From Arthrobacter koreensis (GTDB taxonomy: Bacteria > Actinomycetota > Actinomycetes > Actinomycetales > Micrococcaceae): a stretch of 64,000 bases of DNA. The stretch covers positions 62,001 to 126,000 of the forward strand of contig NZ_WACG01000008.1 of assembly GCF_009193255.1 (NCBI RefSeq), in the 5' to 3' direction. Positions 56,390-64,000 of this stretch are shown piece after piece. Within the stretch, counting starts at the first letter, position 1, and each line of letters starts with the position of its first letter. Below the pieces are notes generated by a model. It was not told where the DNA came from. It saw only the letters and a list, made by a program, of their open reading frames with translations, and made no database searches. A program made the position numbers and the translations under genes.

Positions 56390-57951
56390 GCACCGGCCGG
56401 GAGGAACCAGCGCGTGCGCGGTTCCTCCCGCGCCAGACCGGCAGCCCGGGCAATATTGCTCCGGTCCGCGCCGGTCAGCCGCTGGTGTTCCTGGCGCATG
56501 TACTCCCGCCAAGTGGGAACGTCGTAGACCTCCCGGAACTGGCTGGAATCCGTAACCGAGTGCACCAGTTCCCAGTTCGTCGCCCCGGTCCGCAGCCGGG
56601 AGAGCTTCACTTCGCGCATGGCTTCCACGAATTCCGGCGCTTCCTCCGGCGCCAGCTCGTATGCCACCTGGATCGTCACCGGCCCGGCACCCGGGTTCGG
56701 CTCGGATTCGATCTCCAGACCCAGCTCCGGTGCGGGAACACTGCGGTCCAGGTTGCCGGTCCCCGGCAGCAGCGGCAGCGGCACCACGCTGGCGCCCACC
56801 AGCAGGAGAACGACGGCGGCACCGGCCAGCACGGGTGCGTAGCCGAACGCTGTGGCCAGGGATCCCCACAGCACCGATCCCAGCGCCTGGGTTCCGGTAA
56901 GCACCATCAGGTACACGGCCAGTCCGCGTGCACGGACCCATTCCGGCAGGGTCAGCTGCATGGCGCTGTTCAGTGTGGAGAGGGTGTTGATCCAGGCCAT
57001 GCCCGCGAGAATCAGCAGGATTGCCAGTGGAATGGGCGTCAGGTAGCCGGCAGAAAAGACTGCCGCCCCAAAAACAGCGGCGGATGCGCCCAGCAGAGCC
57101 GTGTCACCAAACAGTTTCCGGGTCCTTCCCAGCAGCGCCACTCCCAGGATGGCTCCGCTTCCCAGGGCCCCCAGCAGCAGTCCGTATCCGGAGGACCCCA
57201 TGCCCAAATGCCCGTTCACGGCAACAGGGAGCAGCGCATAGAGGGCGCTGGCCGGAACCAGGAACAGGATGCAGCGCAGCAGGATGCGGCGGATCCGCGG
57301 TGCCGCCCGGATATAGCGCATTCCTGCTGCGAGCGCTTCGCCAAGCTGCTCGCGGTCCTCGGGGCTCTGCGGTGCGCTGCGCCAGAGGAAGACGGCCAGC
57401 GCTGTACCGAGGAAGGACAGCGCGTTGAGTCCGAAGACGAAGGCAGGTCCGGCGGCCGAGACCAGCACACCGCCGAGCGCAGGGCCCACGGCGCGGGCAG
57501 CGTTGACTGCAACGGACCCGAGTGCTGACGCAGACCTGATCTGATCGCGCGGCACCAGGGAGGGAGTCACTGCCTGCCAGGCCGGGGAACTCAGCGCCAC
57601 GCCGCAGCCGATCAGGAATGTGTAGAGCAGCAGTGAGTCCGGCCCCAGCAGGCCCAGGGCTGCGATTGCGGTGAGCAGGCAGCCGGCACCGGCGGCAAAC
57701 AGGTTGCTGCCCAGGATCAGGCGGCGGCGGTTAAAGGCGTCCGCCAGGACACCGGCCACCAGTCCCAGCAGCAGTGCAGGGGCCAGTGATGCTGACTGCA
57801 CCAGGGAGACGAGGACCGGACTCGCCCCGCTCTCCACGAGGTACCACTGGGCGCCAACGGTCTGCATCCAGCTTCCGACGTTGGATCCCAGCTGCGCCAG
57901 CCACAGGATCAGGAACCACCGGTTCTTCAGCGGCGCCCAGGGAGATTCCAT
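56386..57951 (-). CDS. MFS_3-type exporter with C-terminal monooxygenase-like domain
   Basis: This 521-residue protein has about 12 helices: NRWFLILWLAQLGSNVGSWM at the first, ADAFNRRRLILG after helix 2. After residue 405 follows a soluble region with TIQVAYELAPEEAPEFVEAM and WELVHSVTDSSQFREVYDVP, a known ABM-like C-terminal extension of MFS_3 proteins. ATG at 57951 is preceded by GGAGG six bases away. Four bases of its end overlap the LLM gene end. Confidence 0.9.
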   Translation of the reverse strand: MESPWAPLKNRWFLILWLAQLGSNVGSWMQTVGAQWYLVESGASPVLVSLVQSASLAPALLLGLVAGVLADAFNRRRLILGSNLFAAGAGCLLTAIAALGLLGPDSLLLYTFLIGCGVALSSPAWQAVTPSLVPRDQIRSASALGSVAVNAARAVGPALGGVLVSAAGPAFVFGLNALSFLGTALAVFLWRSAPQSPEDREQLGEALAAGMRYIRAAPRIRRILLRCILFLVPASALYALLPVAVNGHLGMGSSGYGLLLGALGSGAILGVALLGRTRKLFGDTALLGASAAVFGAAVFSAGYLTPIPLAILLILAGMAWINTLSTLNSAMQLTLPEWVRARGLAVYLMVLTGTQALGSVLWGSLATAFGYAPVLAGAAVVLLLVGASVVPLPLLPGTGNLDRSVPAPELGLEIESEPNPGAGPVTIQVAYELAPEEAPEFVEAMREVKLSRLRTGATNWELVHSVTDSSQFREVYDVPTWREYMRQEHQRLTGADRSNIARAAGLAREEPRTRWFLPAGA

Positions 57952-58066
57952 CGGATTCCTCCGTCGGTGGCGGCGCTCCCGGCCGGGGTGGCATCCACGG
58001 ACCCGCGCGCCCTCACTGGCAGGGTAGGTCTGCGGATACTGCGGAGTCCATAGAGCGGCGCCGCGA

Positions 58067-58981
58067 TCACCAGCCGTGCGTCCCGGCAAAACCCTTCCAC
58101 AGTCGGCGGAACTGTTTCTCCGCTGCGCGGCCCTGACGTTCCTCGACGGCATGCAGCCGTCCGTAGGTAAAGCCGCTGCCCCCGCGTCCGGGATGTGCAC
58201 CGAGCTTCGCCAGCAGCTGCCGGGTGACAACACTGTCCTGGTGTTCTCCGAGTGCCTTCTGGACACCCTCGGCCGCCTCCACCATCGCCGCGGCACGTGC
58301 CCCGCCCACCGGCACGTATGCCTCCGCGGCATAGCGCAGCCGCTTGGCGTCCTTCCGGGCCTCGTGGAAGGCCTCTGCCCGCCGCTCGTCGTCGGGCTCC
58401 CGCTTCGCAGCGCGGACACTGTTCCGCAGCCTGCGCAGGTCGCGGAGGATCAGCCGCCGGCCAACCTTCCGCGCGGATTTTCCCGCCGGGCCGGTGAACT
58501 GCGGGTCCGCTGCCAGGCTGCCGAGGTCCTGGACCAGGGCAGCATAGCGTTGCGCGTCCAGCTCGCGGCGGATTACCGCGAGCGCATCGTCGTAACGCCC
58601 CAGCAGTTCCGCGTCTATCCGGGCAGAGACCGGTCCGCGCACCAGTTCCGGGGGCTGGGCTGCCACCAGTGCCTGCAGGCGGTGGCGCATGACCTGCGCG
58701 TCCCGGGCTGCGCCGAGCACCTGTGACAGCCACCTCAGTTCGCTCCGGATCCGGCGGGCTGGTTCGGGCGGAAGGATCCTGCGGTAACTGGAGAGCACCG
58801 AACGGAGCCGGCGCGTACTGACCCTCATTTTGTGAATGGCATCGGTTTCGTCCCGACGCAGCCTCTGCTCCTGCCGGAGCATCTCGGTGAACTGTTCCGA
58901 GAGGTAGGCCAGAAGCACCTCCCCCGCAGTGCTGCCCTTCCCCGTCCGGGGCGCAGTCGGGAGCGCAGTCTCGGAAGCCAT
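58067..58981 (-). CDS. CHAD-domain protein
   Basis: This 304-residue, all-helical, arginine-rich protein carries the conserved histidines in AIHKMRVSTRRLRSVLSSYR and AFHEARKDAKRLRYAAEAY, plus QDSVVTRQLL at the end. CHAD domains bind inorganic polyphosphate. It lacks the CYTH phosphatase domain. Start ATG at 58981. Confidence 0.92.
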   Translation of the reverse strand: MASETALPTAPRTGKGSTAGEVLLAYLSEQFTEMLRQEQRLRRDETDAIHKMRVSTRRLRSVLSSYRRILPPEPARRIRSELRWLSQVLGAARDAQVMRHRLQALVAAQPPELVRGPVSARIDAELLGRYDDALAVIRRELDAQRYAALVQDLGSLAADPQFTGPAGKSARKVGRRLILRDLRRLRNSVRAAKREPDDERRAEAFHEARKDAKRLRYAAEAYVPVGGARAAAMVEAAEGVQKALGEHQDSVVTRQLLAKLGAHPGRGGSGFTYGRLHAVEERQGRAAEKQFRRLWKGFAGTHGW

Positions 58982-58986
58982 GGCTC

Positions 58987-58992
58987 AGTATA
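58987..58992 (-). promoter_or_regulatory. -10 box of a leaderless CHAD transcript
   Basis: On the minus strand TATACT is followed by GAGCC and the ATG, so transcription would begin at or next to the start codon. No Shine-Dalgarno is present. The -35 is not clear. Confidence 0.5.
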
Positions 58993-59110
58993 GGGCGGGG
59001 CGCCCTGCGCCGGGCAGTCCCCCTGTACCCGACGAGGGGCGCCGCCGTAGCATCGGCAGTACCGGCCGGGAGCCGGGCACCGCCGCTCTACGCTTGGGGA
59101 GGCCAGGTCC

Positions 59111-60097
59111 ATGAACTCGATGCGCTATGTAAAGCTCGGCCGTTCCGGGACAACGGTTTCGGGCATCGGATTGGGCTGCCTGAGCTTTGGGGACCCGGCC
59201 CGGGGCGCCCATTCCTGGACACTGCGGGAGGACGATTCAAAGGCGCTCATCCGCCGGGCGCTGGAACTGGGCATCAACCTCTTCGACACGGCGAACGTGT
59301 ATTCCGCCGGTGACAGTGAGCGGATCCTGGGGGTGGCACTGCGGGAGTTCGCGCGCCGGGAAGAAGTCGTCATCGCCACCAAGGTGCATGGGCAGATGGC
59401 CCCGGGCCCCAACGGCTGGGGACTCTCCCGCAAGCACATCCTCTGGCAGGTGGAGGAATCGCTGCGACGGCTGGGCACCGACTACATAGACCTGTACCAG
59501 ATCCACCGCTGGGACAGCTCGACCCCGCTGGAGGAAACCCTGGCCGCACTGGACCAGCTGGTGAGGGATGGAAAGGTCCGCTATGTGGGCGCCTCCACCA
59601 CGTTTGCCTGGCAGTTCGCGAAGGCCCTGGGCCTGCAGCGGCAGAACGGATGGTCCCCGTTCGTCACCATGCAGGACCATTACAACCTGGTCTACCGCGA
59701 GGAGGAACGGGAGATGTACCCGCTCTGTCTCGAAGAAGGCATTGGGGTACTGGCGTACTGTCCGCTGGCCCGCGGCCGCCTGGCCCGCCCGTGGCACGAG
59801 GAGAGCCGCCGCCGGGGGCACGATTCGCTGGCGGATGCCATGTACGGGGCCCACGAGGAAACGGACCGCCTGATCTCGGATGCCTTGGGGGCCGTGGCCG
59901 ACGCGCACGGGGTGTCCCGGGCCCGGGTAGCCCTCGCCTGGGTGCTGGGCCACCCTGTGGTTACCGCGCCGCTGGTGGGGGTCACCTCGCTGGCACAGCT
60001 GGATGACGACGTCGCAGCGCTGGACCTGGAGCTCACCGCCGAGGACCAGGCGCTCCTGTCAGAGCATTACGTTCCGCACGGCGTCGCGGGTTTCTGA
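59111..60097 (+). CDS. aldo/keto reductase
   Basis: This 328-residue NADPH-dependent TIM-barrel reductase has LGRSGTTVSGIGLGCLSFGD, then NLFDTANVYSAGDSERILG (catalytic Asp and Tyr), VIATKVHG (Lys) and YQIHRWDSSTPLEETL (His). GGAGG precedes the ATG by eight bases. The gene ends seven bases from the convergent malG. Confidence 0.93.
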   Translation: MNSMRYVKLGRSGTTVSGIGLGCLSFGDPARGAHSWTLREDDSKALIRRALELGINLFDTANVYSAGDSERILGVALREFARREEVVIATKVHGQMAPGPNGWGLSRKHILWQVEESLRRLGTDYIDLYQIHRWDSSTPLEETLAALDQLVRDGKVRYVGASTTFAWQFAKALGLQRQNGWSPFVTMQDHYNLVYREEEREMYPLCLEEGIGVLAYCPLARGRLARPWHEESRRRGHDSLADAMYGAHEETDRLISDALGAVADAHGVSRARVALAWVLGHPVVTAPLVGVTSLAQLDDDVAALDLELTAEDQALLSEHYVPHGVAGF

Positions 60098-60104
60098 CCC
60101 GCCC

Positions 60105-61046
60105 CTAGCCCTTGACCGCGCCGGCCACGAGTCCCGAGGCAATATAGCGCTGCAGGAATAGGAACAGTGCCATGACAGGCAGCGCGGCCAGCACCGCTCC
60201 GGCCGAGAACACGCCCCAGGTCCGGGATTGGTTGTCTCCCACGAAGGAATAGAGCCCGACGGCGAGGGTCTGGGTATCCGGATCATTGAGGACAATGGAG
60301 GCAATCATGAACTCGCCCGTGGTGGTGATGAAGGTCAGCAGGCCCACGATTGCCAGAATGGGAGTCACCAGTCGCAGGATGATGGTGAAGAAGATCTGGA
60401 AGTGCCCCGCGCCGTCGATCCTCGCTGCCTCATCCAGGGTCTTGGGCACCGTATTGAAGAATCCGTACATCAGGTAGGTGTTCACTCCGAGTGCGCCGCC
60501 CAGGTAAACCATGATCAGGCCCAGCTGGCTGCCGAGCCCCAGCCACGGAACGATGTCCGAGATTTCGGAGAGCAGCAGGAAGATCGCCACCACGCCGAGC
60601 ATCTGCGGGAACATCTGCAGTAAGAGCAGGCTCAGCAGGCCCATGCGCCGGCCGGTGAAACGCATCCGGGAGAAACTGTAGGCTGCAAGCGCGCCGAGGA
60701 AGACGGTGGAGGCGCTGGTGACGAGTCCAATGACCACGGTGTTGATGAACCAGCGGGCAAACGGTTTCTGCGGGTCCGTGAACAGTGCCTGGAAGTTGTC
60801 GAACCCGATGTCGCGGAACAGGCCGCTGGAGGCTACCAGCGTTCCGCTGGGGCTTAGCGCCGCCGAAAGAACGTAGGCCAGCGGCAGCAGGGCGAAGGCC
60901 GTCATGGCCAGGCCCACCAGGTGCCGCCAGCCGGTGTCCTTGAACCAGGCGCCGAAACTGCGCCGGCGGGGAGGCAGGCCGGGTGTGGCGGCTGTGCCAT
61001 CGGTTCCGGCGGCGGGACGGGGAGGAAGGGCGGTGGAGGTGCTCAT
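60105..61046 (-). CDS. malG: maltooligosaccharide ABC transporter permease MalG-like
   Basis: This 313-residue membrane protein has six helices. KTLDEAARIDGAGHFQIFFT is the EAA loop that docks on the ATPase. It pairs with MalF-like and the lipoprotein. ATG at 61046 overlaps the malF stop (ATGA). No ATPase gene is in the cluster; a shared MsiK-type ATPase elsewhere is usual for this group. The binding partner suggests maltose or maltodextrin. Confidence 0.9.
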   Translation of the reverse strand: MSTSTALPPRPAAGTDGTAATPGLPPRRRSFGAWFKDTGWRHLVGLAMTAFALLPLAYVLSAALSPSGTLVASSGLFRDIGFDNFQALFTDPQKPFARWFINTVVIGLVTSASTVFLGALAAYSFSRMRFTGRRMGLLSLLLLQMFPQMLGVVAIFLLLSEISDIVPWLGLGSQLGLIMVYLGGALGVNTYLMYGFFNTVPKTLDEAARIDGAGHFQIFFTIILRLVTPILAIVGLLTFITTTGEFMIASIVLNDPDTQTLAVGLYSFVGDNQSRTWGVFSAGAVLAALPVMALFLFLQRYIASGLVAGAVKG

Positions 61047-62650
61047 GAGTTCACTTCTTCCAGCGACTTGGTCTGCCTGAAGCTGACGGCGGAGATAACG
61101 GCCACGATGATGAAGATCAGGATTGCCAGCGCGCTGGCGAGCCCGTAGTCACGCCCGGTGCCCTGGCCAAAGGCGACCTTGTACACCACGGTGATGAGCA
61201 GGTCGGTGGCGCCGATGTCCTGGCTTGTCCCCGGGAAGCGCGGACCGCCTCCGGTGAGCATGAAGATCACATTGAAGTTGTTGAAGTTGAACGCAAACGT
61301 CGAAATCAGCAGCGGCGCCGTCGAGACCAGCAGCAGCGGGAGCTTGATGGACCGGAAAATCCGCCAGGCTCCGGCGCCGTCCATCCTGGCTGCCTCGTTG
61401 ACTTCCTCCGGGAGGGACTGCAGCGCCCCGGTGCAGACCAGGAACATGTAGGGGAATCCCAGCCAGGTGTTGACCAGCAGCACACTGGCCTTGGCCAGCC
61501 ATGGATCATTCAGCCAGGGGATCGACGCTCCGCCGAAGAACGTTCCGTTGATGAAGCCGAACTCCTGGTTCAGCATCCCGGACCAGACGAGTCCGGCCAG
61601 GAAGGCCGGGAAGGCGTACGGCATGATCATCAGCACGCGGTAGATCTTCTTGCCCCGGAGCGTGGGGTGGTTGAAGGTGATGGCCAGGAAGAGCCCAAGT
61701 CCGAAGCACAGTGCCACGGACGCGACGGCGAAGGTGAAGGTCCAGCCGATTACGCTCAGGAGCGGGCCGCGCAGCTCGGGGTCTGTGACGGCGCGCTGGA
61801 AGTTCTCGAAGCCGACGTCGATCTTCCAGCCGGTAGCCAGCCGCTCCCCGGTGTCGGAGACGAAGGAGCCCTCGCCGCCGTCCCGGTACACCGTGCCGGT
61901 TTCGGAGTTGGTGAACGTGTCTGCTTCCTCGTCATAGACCAGCACCGGCTTGTAGACGTAGGCATTGGACCCGTCAGCGGTAGCCAGCGTGCCGTCGTCG
62001 AGGTCCTCGGAGAAGGAAACCTTCAGCGCCAGGATTTCTGCCTGGCGGTTCAGCAGGTCATTGAAGGCAAGGGTTTCATAGCCCTCGACGCCGGTGGCTT
62101 TTCCGCTGCTGTTCGTCTGGGCGTCTGTGACCTCTTCCAGCGGCATCTCGGCACCGCCCAGCTGCACCTGTCCGTCGGGATCCGTGACAAGCAGGAACAG
62201 TTCGCTGTCCTGTTCCAGGACTGAGACGGCGTAGGCAGGCGAATCGGGCACCCGCTGCTGCGCGGTCAGGGAGATGGCCGCAACGGCGTCTTCCTTGGTG
62301 CTGTTATGCCCGTCGCCGTAGTTGGTGAAGGCCACGTAGCCGCTGTACACCACGACGAACACCTGGAACACGAGCAGGAACAGCACGCCGGGTGCCAGGT
62401 ACTTGGCGGGGAGACCGCCGCGGCGCAGGTAGATCCAGTTGATGACCAGCGTGACCGCCGCGGCTACGGCAAACACCACCCACTCCTCGTTGAGGAACAT
62501 AGCCATGAGGACGTAGACGGCGAAGGCGTCCACCAGTCCGAGCAGCACGATTTTCGCCAGGGTCCCGGCCAGCGAGTCGGGGCTCCGGCGGCGGGAGACG
62601 GCGGGAGCAGGTTTAGCGGGGCGGACGGGGGCGTCCGTTGAAACGGCCAT
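61043..62650 (-). CDS. malF: maltooligosaccharide ABC transporter permease MalF-like
   Basis: This 535-residue protein has N-terminal helices, a large external loop (residues about 115-285; QQRVPDSPAYAVSVLEQDSE) as in MalF, then a six-helix core with EVNEAARMDGAGAWRIFRSI, the EAA loop. ATG at 62650 follows AGGAG six bases upstream. It lies after malE with an intercistronic hairpin. Confidence 0.92.
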   Translation of the reverse strand: MAVSTDAPVRPAKPAPAVSRRRSPDSLAGTLAKIVLLGLVDAFAVYVLMAMFLNEEWVVFAVAAAVTLVINWIYLRRGGLPAKYLAPGVLFLLVFQVFVVVYSGYVAFTNYGDGHNSTKEDAVAAISLTAQQRVPDSPAYAVSVLEQDSELFLLVTDPDGQVQLGGAEMPLEEVTDAQTNSSGKATGVEGYETLAFNDLLNRQAEILALKVSFSEDLDDGTLATADGSNAYVYKPVLVYDEEADTFTNSETGTVYRDGGEGSFVSDTGERLATGWKIDVGFENFQRAVTDPELRGPLLSVIGWTFTFAVASVALCFGLGLFLAITFNHPTLRGKKIYRVLMIMPYAFPAFLAGLVWSGMLNQEFGFINGTFFGGASIPWLNDPWLAKASVLLVNTWLGFPYMFLVCTGALQSLPEEVNEAARMDGAGAWRIFRSIKLPLLLVSTAPLLISTFAFNFNNFNVIFMLTGGGPRFPGTSQDIGATDLLITVVYKVAFGQGTGRDYGLASALAILIFIIVAVISAVSFRQTKSLEEVNS

Positions 62651-62664
62651 GATGTTCTCCTACG

Positions 62665-62702
62665 AGTGGCCCGAACGGGGATAGCTCCCCGTCCGGGCCA
62701 CT
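62665..62702 (-). terminator. intercistronic hairpin between malE and malF
   Basis: AGTGGCCCG (62665-62673) pairs with CGGGCCACT (62694-62702) and ACGGGG with CCCCGT, with a 6-base loop. Partial termination or mRNA stabilisation here would raise the binding protein over the permeases. Confidence 0.65.
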
Positions 62703-62741
62703 AAAGCGGCTGCGGCTTGGTTGCTGCCGTTATTTGTTGAT

Positions 62742-64000
62742 CTATTTGCTGATCTTGGATTCGATGTTGGAGACCATGGTGGGCCAGGCCGTTGCCGGAT
62801 CAGCTTCTCCCTTGATGAGGGCCAGCTGCGTGCCTCCCCAGTCCGCCCAGACGGCTTCCATTTCCGGGATGGCCGGCATCGGAACGCCGTTGGCGCCGAT
62901 TTCACCGAAAGCGGCAACGATCGGGTCCGCAGCTGCCTTGTCGAAGGAGGCGGTCAGGGCCGGCGGACGTCCGCCGGCGTCGAACATGGAGTCCTGGACT
63001 GCTTCGGTGGTGAGGTAGTTCAGGGCGAACTCATTGGCGGCAAGGGCGTTCTGGCTCTTGGAACTGATGAAGAACCCGTTGACCCCAACGAACGGCTGGG
63101 CCGGGGAATCGCCAGTGGTCGGCAGCGGATCAACGGCAAGGTTGATTCCGGCGGCGACAGCGTCGGGAACGTTCCACGGGCCGGTCAGCAGGTACGGGGA
63201 GGCGCCGGCGTTGAACTTCTCCTTGGCAATGTCCGGTGTGATGCTGGAGTTGAAGATGCGCTCGCCGGAGTCACCCCAGGCCACCAGCTTTTCGGCGAAT
63301 TCGACTCCGCCGGGGTTGCCCAGTTCAAGCTTCGAGGCATCGTAGCTGCCGGACTCATCCGTACCGAAGACCGGAACGCCCATGGAGGTCTGGAGCGGGT
63401 ACAGGTGGTACGGGTCGCCCTGCTTCGGGTCCATCTGGACCAGGAACGGGAACTCGGCCTTGCCCTCGGCCACGGCTGCCTTGCCGTTGGCGATGACTTC
63501 GTCCATGGTGGCCGCCGGTTCGGAAACAATGTCCGTGTTACGCAGCAGGCCGATGTTCTCGATCGAGTAGGGCACACCGTAGGTGTTGCCCTCGTAGGTC
63601 ATGGCCTGGATGGCACTGTCCTGGAACTCGCCGGCTTTGTCGCCGAGTTCGATCGGAGCCACAACGCCGTTCTGGACGAACTTGCCCAGCCAGTCGTGCG
63701 GTCCCACGATCAGGTCCGGGCCCTTGCCCGTGGGAACCTGGGTAATGAAGTCGTCCGAGACCTGCTGGAAGTCCTTGGTCACCAGCTTGACCTCTATGCC
63801 GGTGTCTTCCTTGAACTGCTCGGTGACCGCGGTGAGGGCCGGTGAACGCTCGGCATCCACCCACATGGTCAGTGTGGTTGCTCCGCCGGAGGCGAGGTCG
63901 CTCGATTCGGCGCCTTCGCCGGTATCGGAGCTGCCGCCGCAGGCGGTGAGGACGAGGGCAGCGGTGACCGACACGGCACCGAGAGTAAAGGTGCGGCGGC
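62742..64000 (-). CDS. malE: maltooligosaccharide-binding lipoprotein MalE-like, partial
   Basis: The gene runs past the right edge. At least 419 residues are visible: RRTFTLGAVSVTAALVLTAC is a lipoprotein signal with lipobox LTAC, then GGSSDTGEGAES and the binding domain (LTMWVDAERSPALTAVTEQF, GPDLIVGPHDWLGKFVQNG). The fold is that of family 1 extracellular solute-binding proteins. The true start lies upstream of the edge; the GTG at 63974 is inside the signal peptide. Confidence 0.92.
   Translation of the reverse strand, partial: RRTFTLGAVSVTAALVLTACGGSSDTGEGAESSDLASGGATTLTMWVDAERSPALTAVTEQFKEDTGIEVKLVTKDFQQVSDDFITQVPTGKGPDLIVGPHDWLGKFVQNGVVAPIELGDKAGEFQDSAIQAMTYEGNTYGVPYSIENIGLLRNTDIVSEPAATMDEVIANGKAAVAEGKAEFPFLVQMDPKQGDPYHLYPLQTSMGVPVFGTDESGSYDASKLELGNPGGVEFAEKLVAWGDSGERIFNSSITPDIAKEKFNAGASPYLLTGPWNVPDAVAAGINLAVDPLPTTGDSPAQPFVGVNGFFISSKSQNALAANEFALNYLTTEAVQDSMFDAGGRPPALTASFDKAAADPIVAAFGEIGANGVPMPAIPEMEAVWADWGGTQLALIKGEADPATAWPTMVSNIESKISK

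Overview
The window is 64 kb of a high-GC actinobacterial chromosome. The best fit is the Micrococcaceae, close to Arthrobacter in the broad sense. The reasons are frequent GTG/TTG starts, a CIRCE-controlled groEL without groES, c-di-AMP (ydaO-type) riboswitches in front of secreted cell-wall hydrolases, a full DtxR/IdeR metal-site signature, WXG100 and DUF3263 proteins, an XPB-type helicase and several leaderless-looking promoters. This placement is inference from gene content; no rRNA gene is present. There is no prophage, insertion sequence, CRISPR array or plasmid module, so this is core chromosome.

Left part (1-20 kb). A truncated acyl-CoA synthetase start is followed by a ferritin-like/VIT1 metal transporter, a TetR-DHA2 efflux pair with an operator over the regulator start, a zinc alcohol dehydrogenase, a secreted alpha/beta hydrolase and a sugar-porter MFS gene. 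Next come sucC-sucD with its terminator, the helicase pcrA, an inositol-monophosphatase-family gene, a small membrane protein overlapping an MMPL exporter tail to tail, its divergent MarR regulator with a 10-bp palindromic operator, tRNA-Arg(CCU) and an ABC exporter.

Middle (20-35 kb). An orphan histidine kinase converges on fdhD. A molybdenum block follows: fdhD diverges from an FdhF/YdeP oxidoreductase, which converges on an HNH-mobA-DUF6457-moeA operon that supplies molybdenum cofactor. Three secreted peptidoglycan hydrolases (two NlpC/P60-like, one M23) sit behind two c-di-AMP riboswitches. Then come an IdeR/DtxR regulator, serC, an MFS gene, DUF3027 and a cold-shock-like gene.

Right part (35-64 kb). 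An XPB-type helicase overlaps its helicase-associated partner. Beyond it is a LuxR/MalT-like regulator whose reading frame is broken by an 11-bp tandem duplication just before the Walker A motif; this is the most distinctive observation in the window. Then follow an OmpR-type two-component system, a WXG100 protein, groEL with CIRCE, a TM2 protein, a cold-shock gene, a LytR_C protein, DUF3263, ung, a siderophore-interacting flavoprotein, a ThrE-type exporter, a FemX-like peptidyltransferase, a luciferase-like oxidoreductase, an MFS_3 exporter, a CHAD protein, an aldo/keto reductase and a malEFG maltooligosaccharide ABC system running off the right edge.

Most intergenic gaps between convergent genes hold strong hairpins. 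I saw no clearly unprecedented multi-gene system. The best leads are the LuxR repeat switch, the two riboswitches, the operators, the tail-to-tail gene overlaps and an orphan terminator near 35.6 kb.
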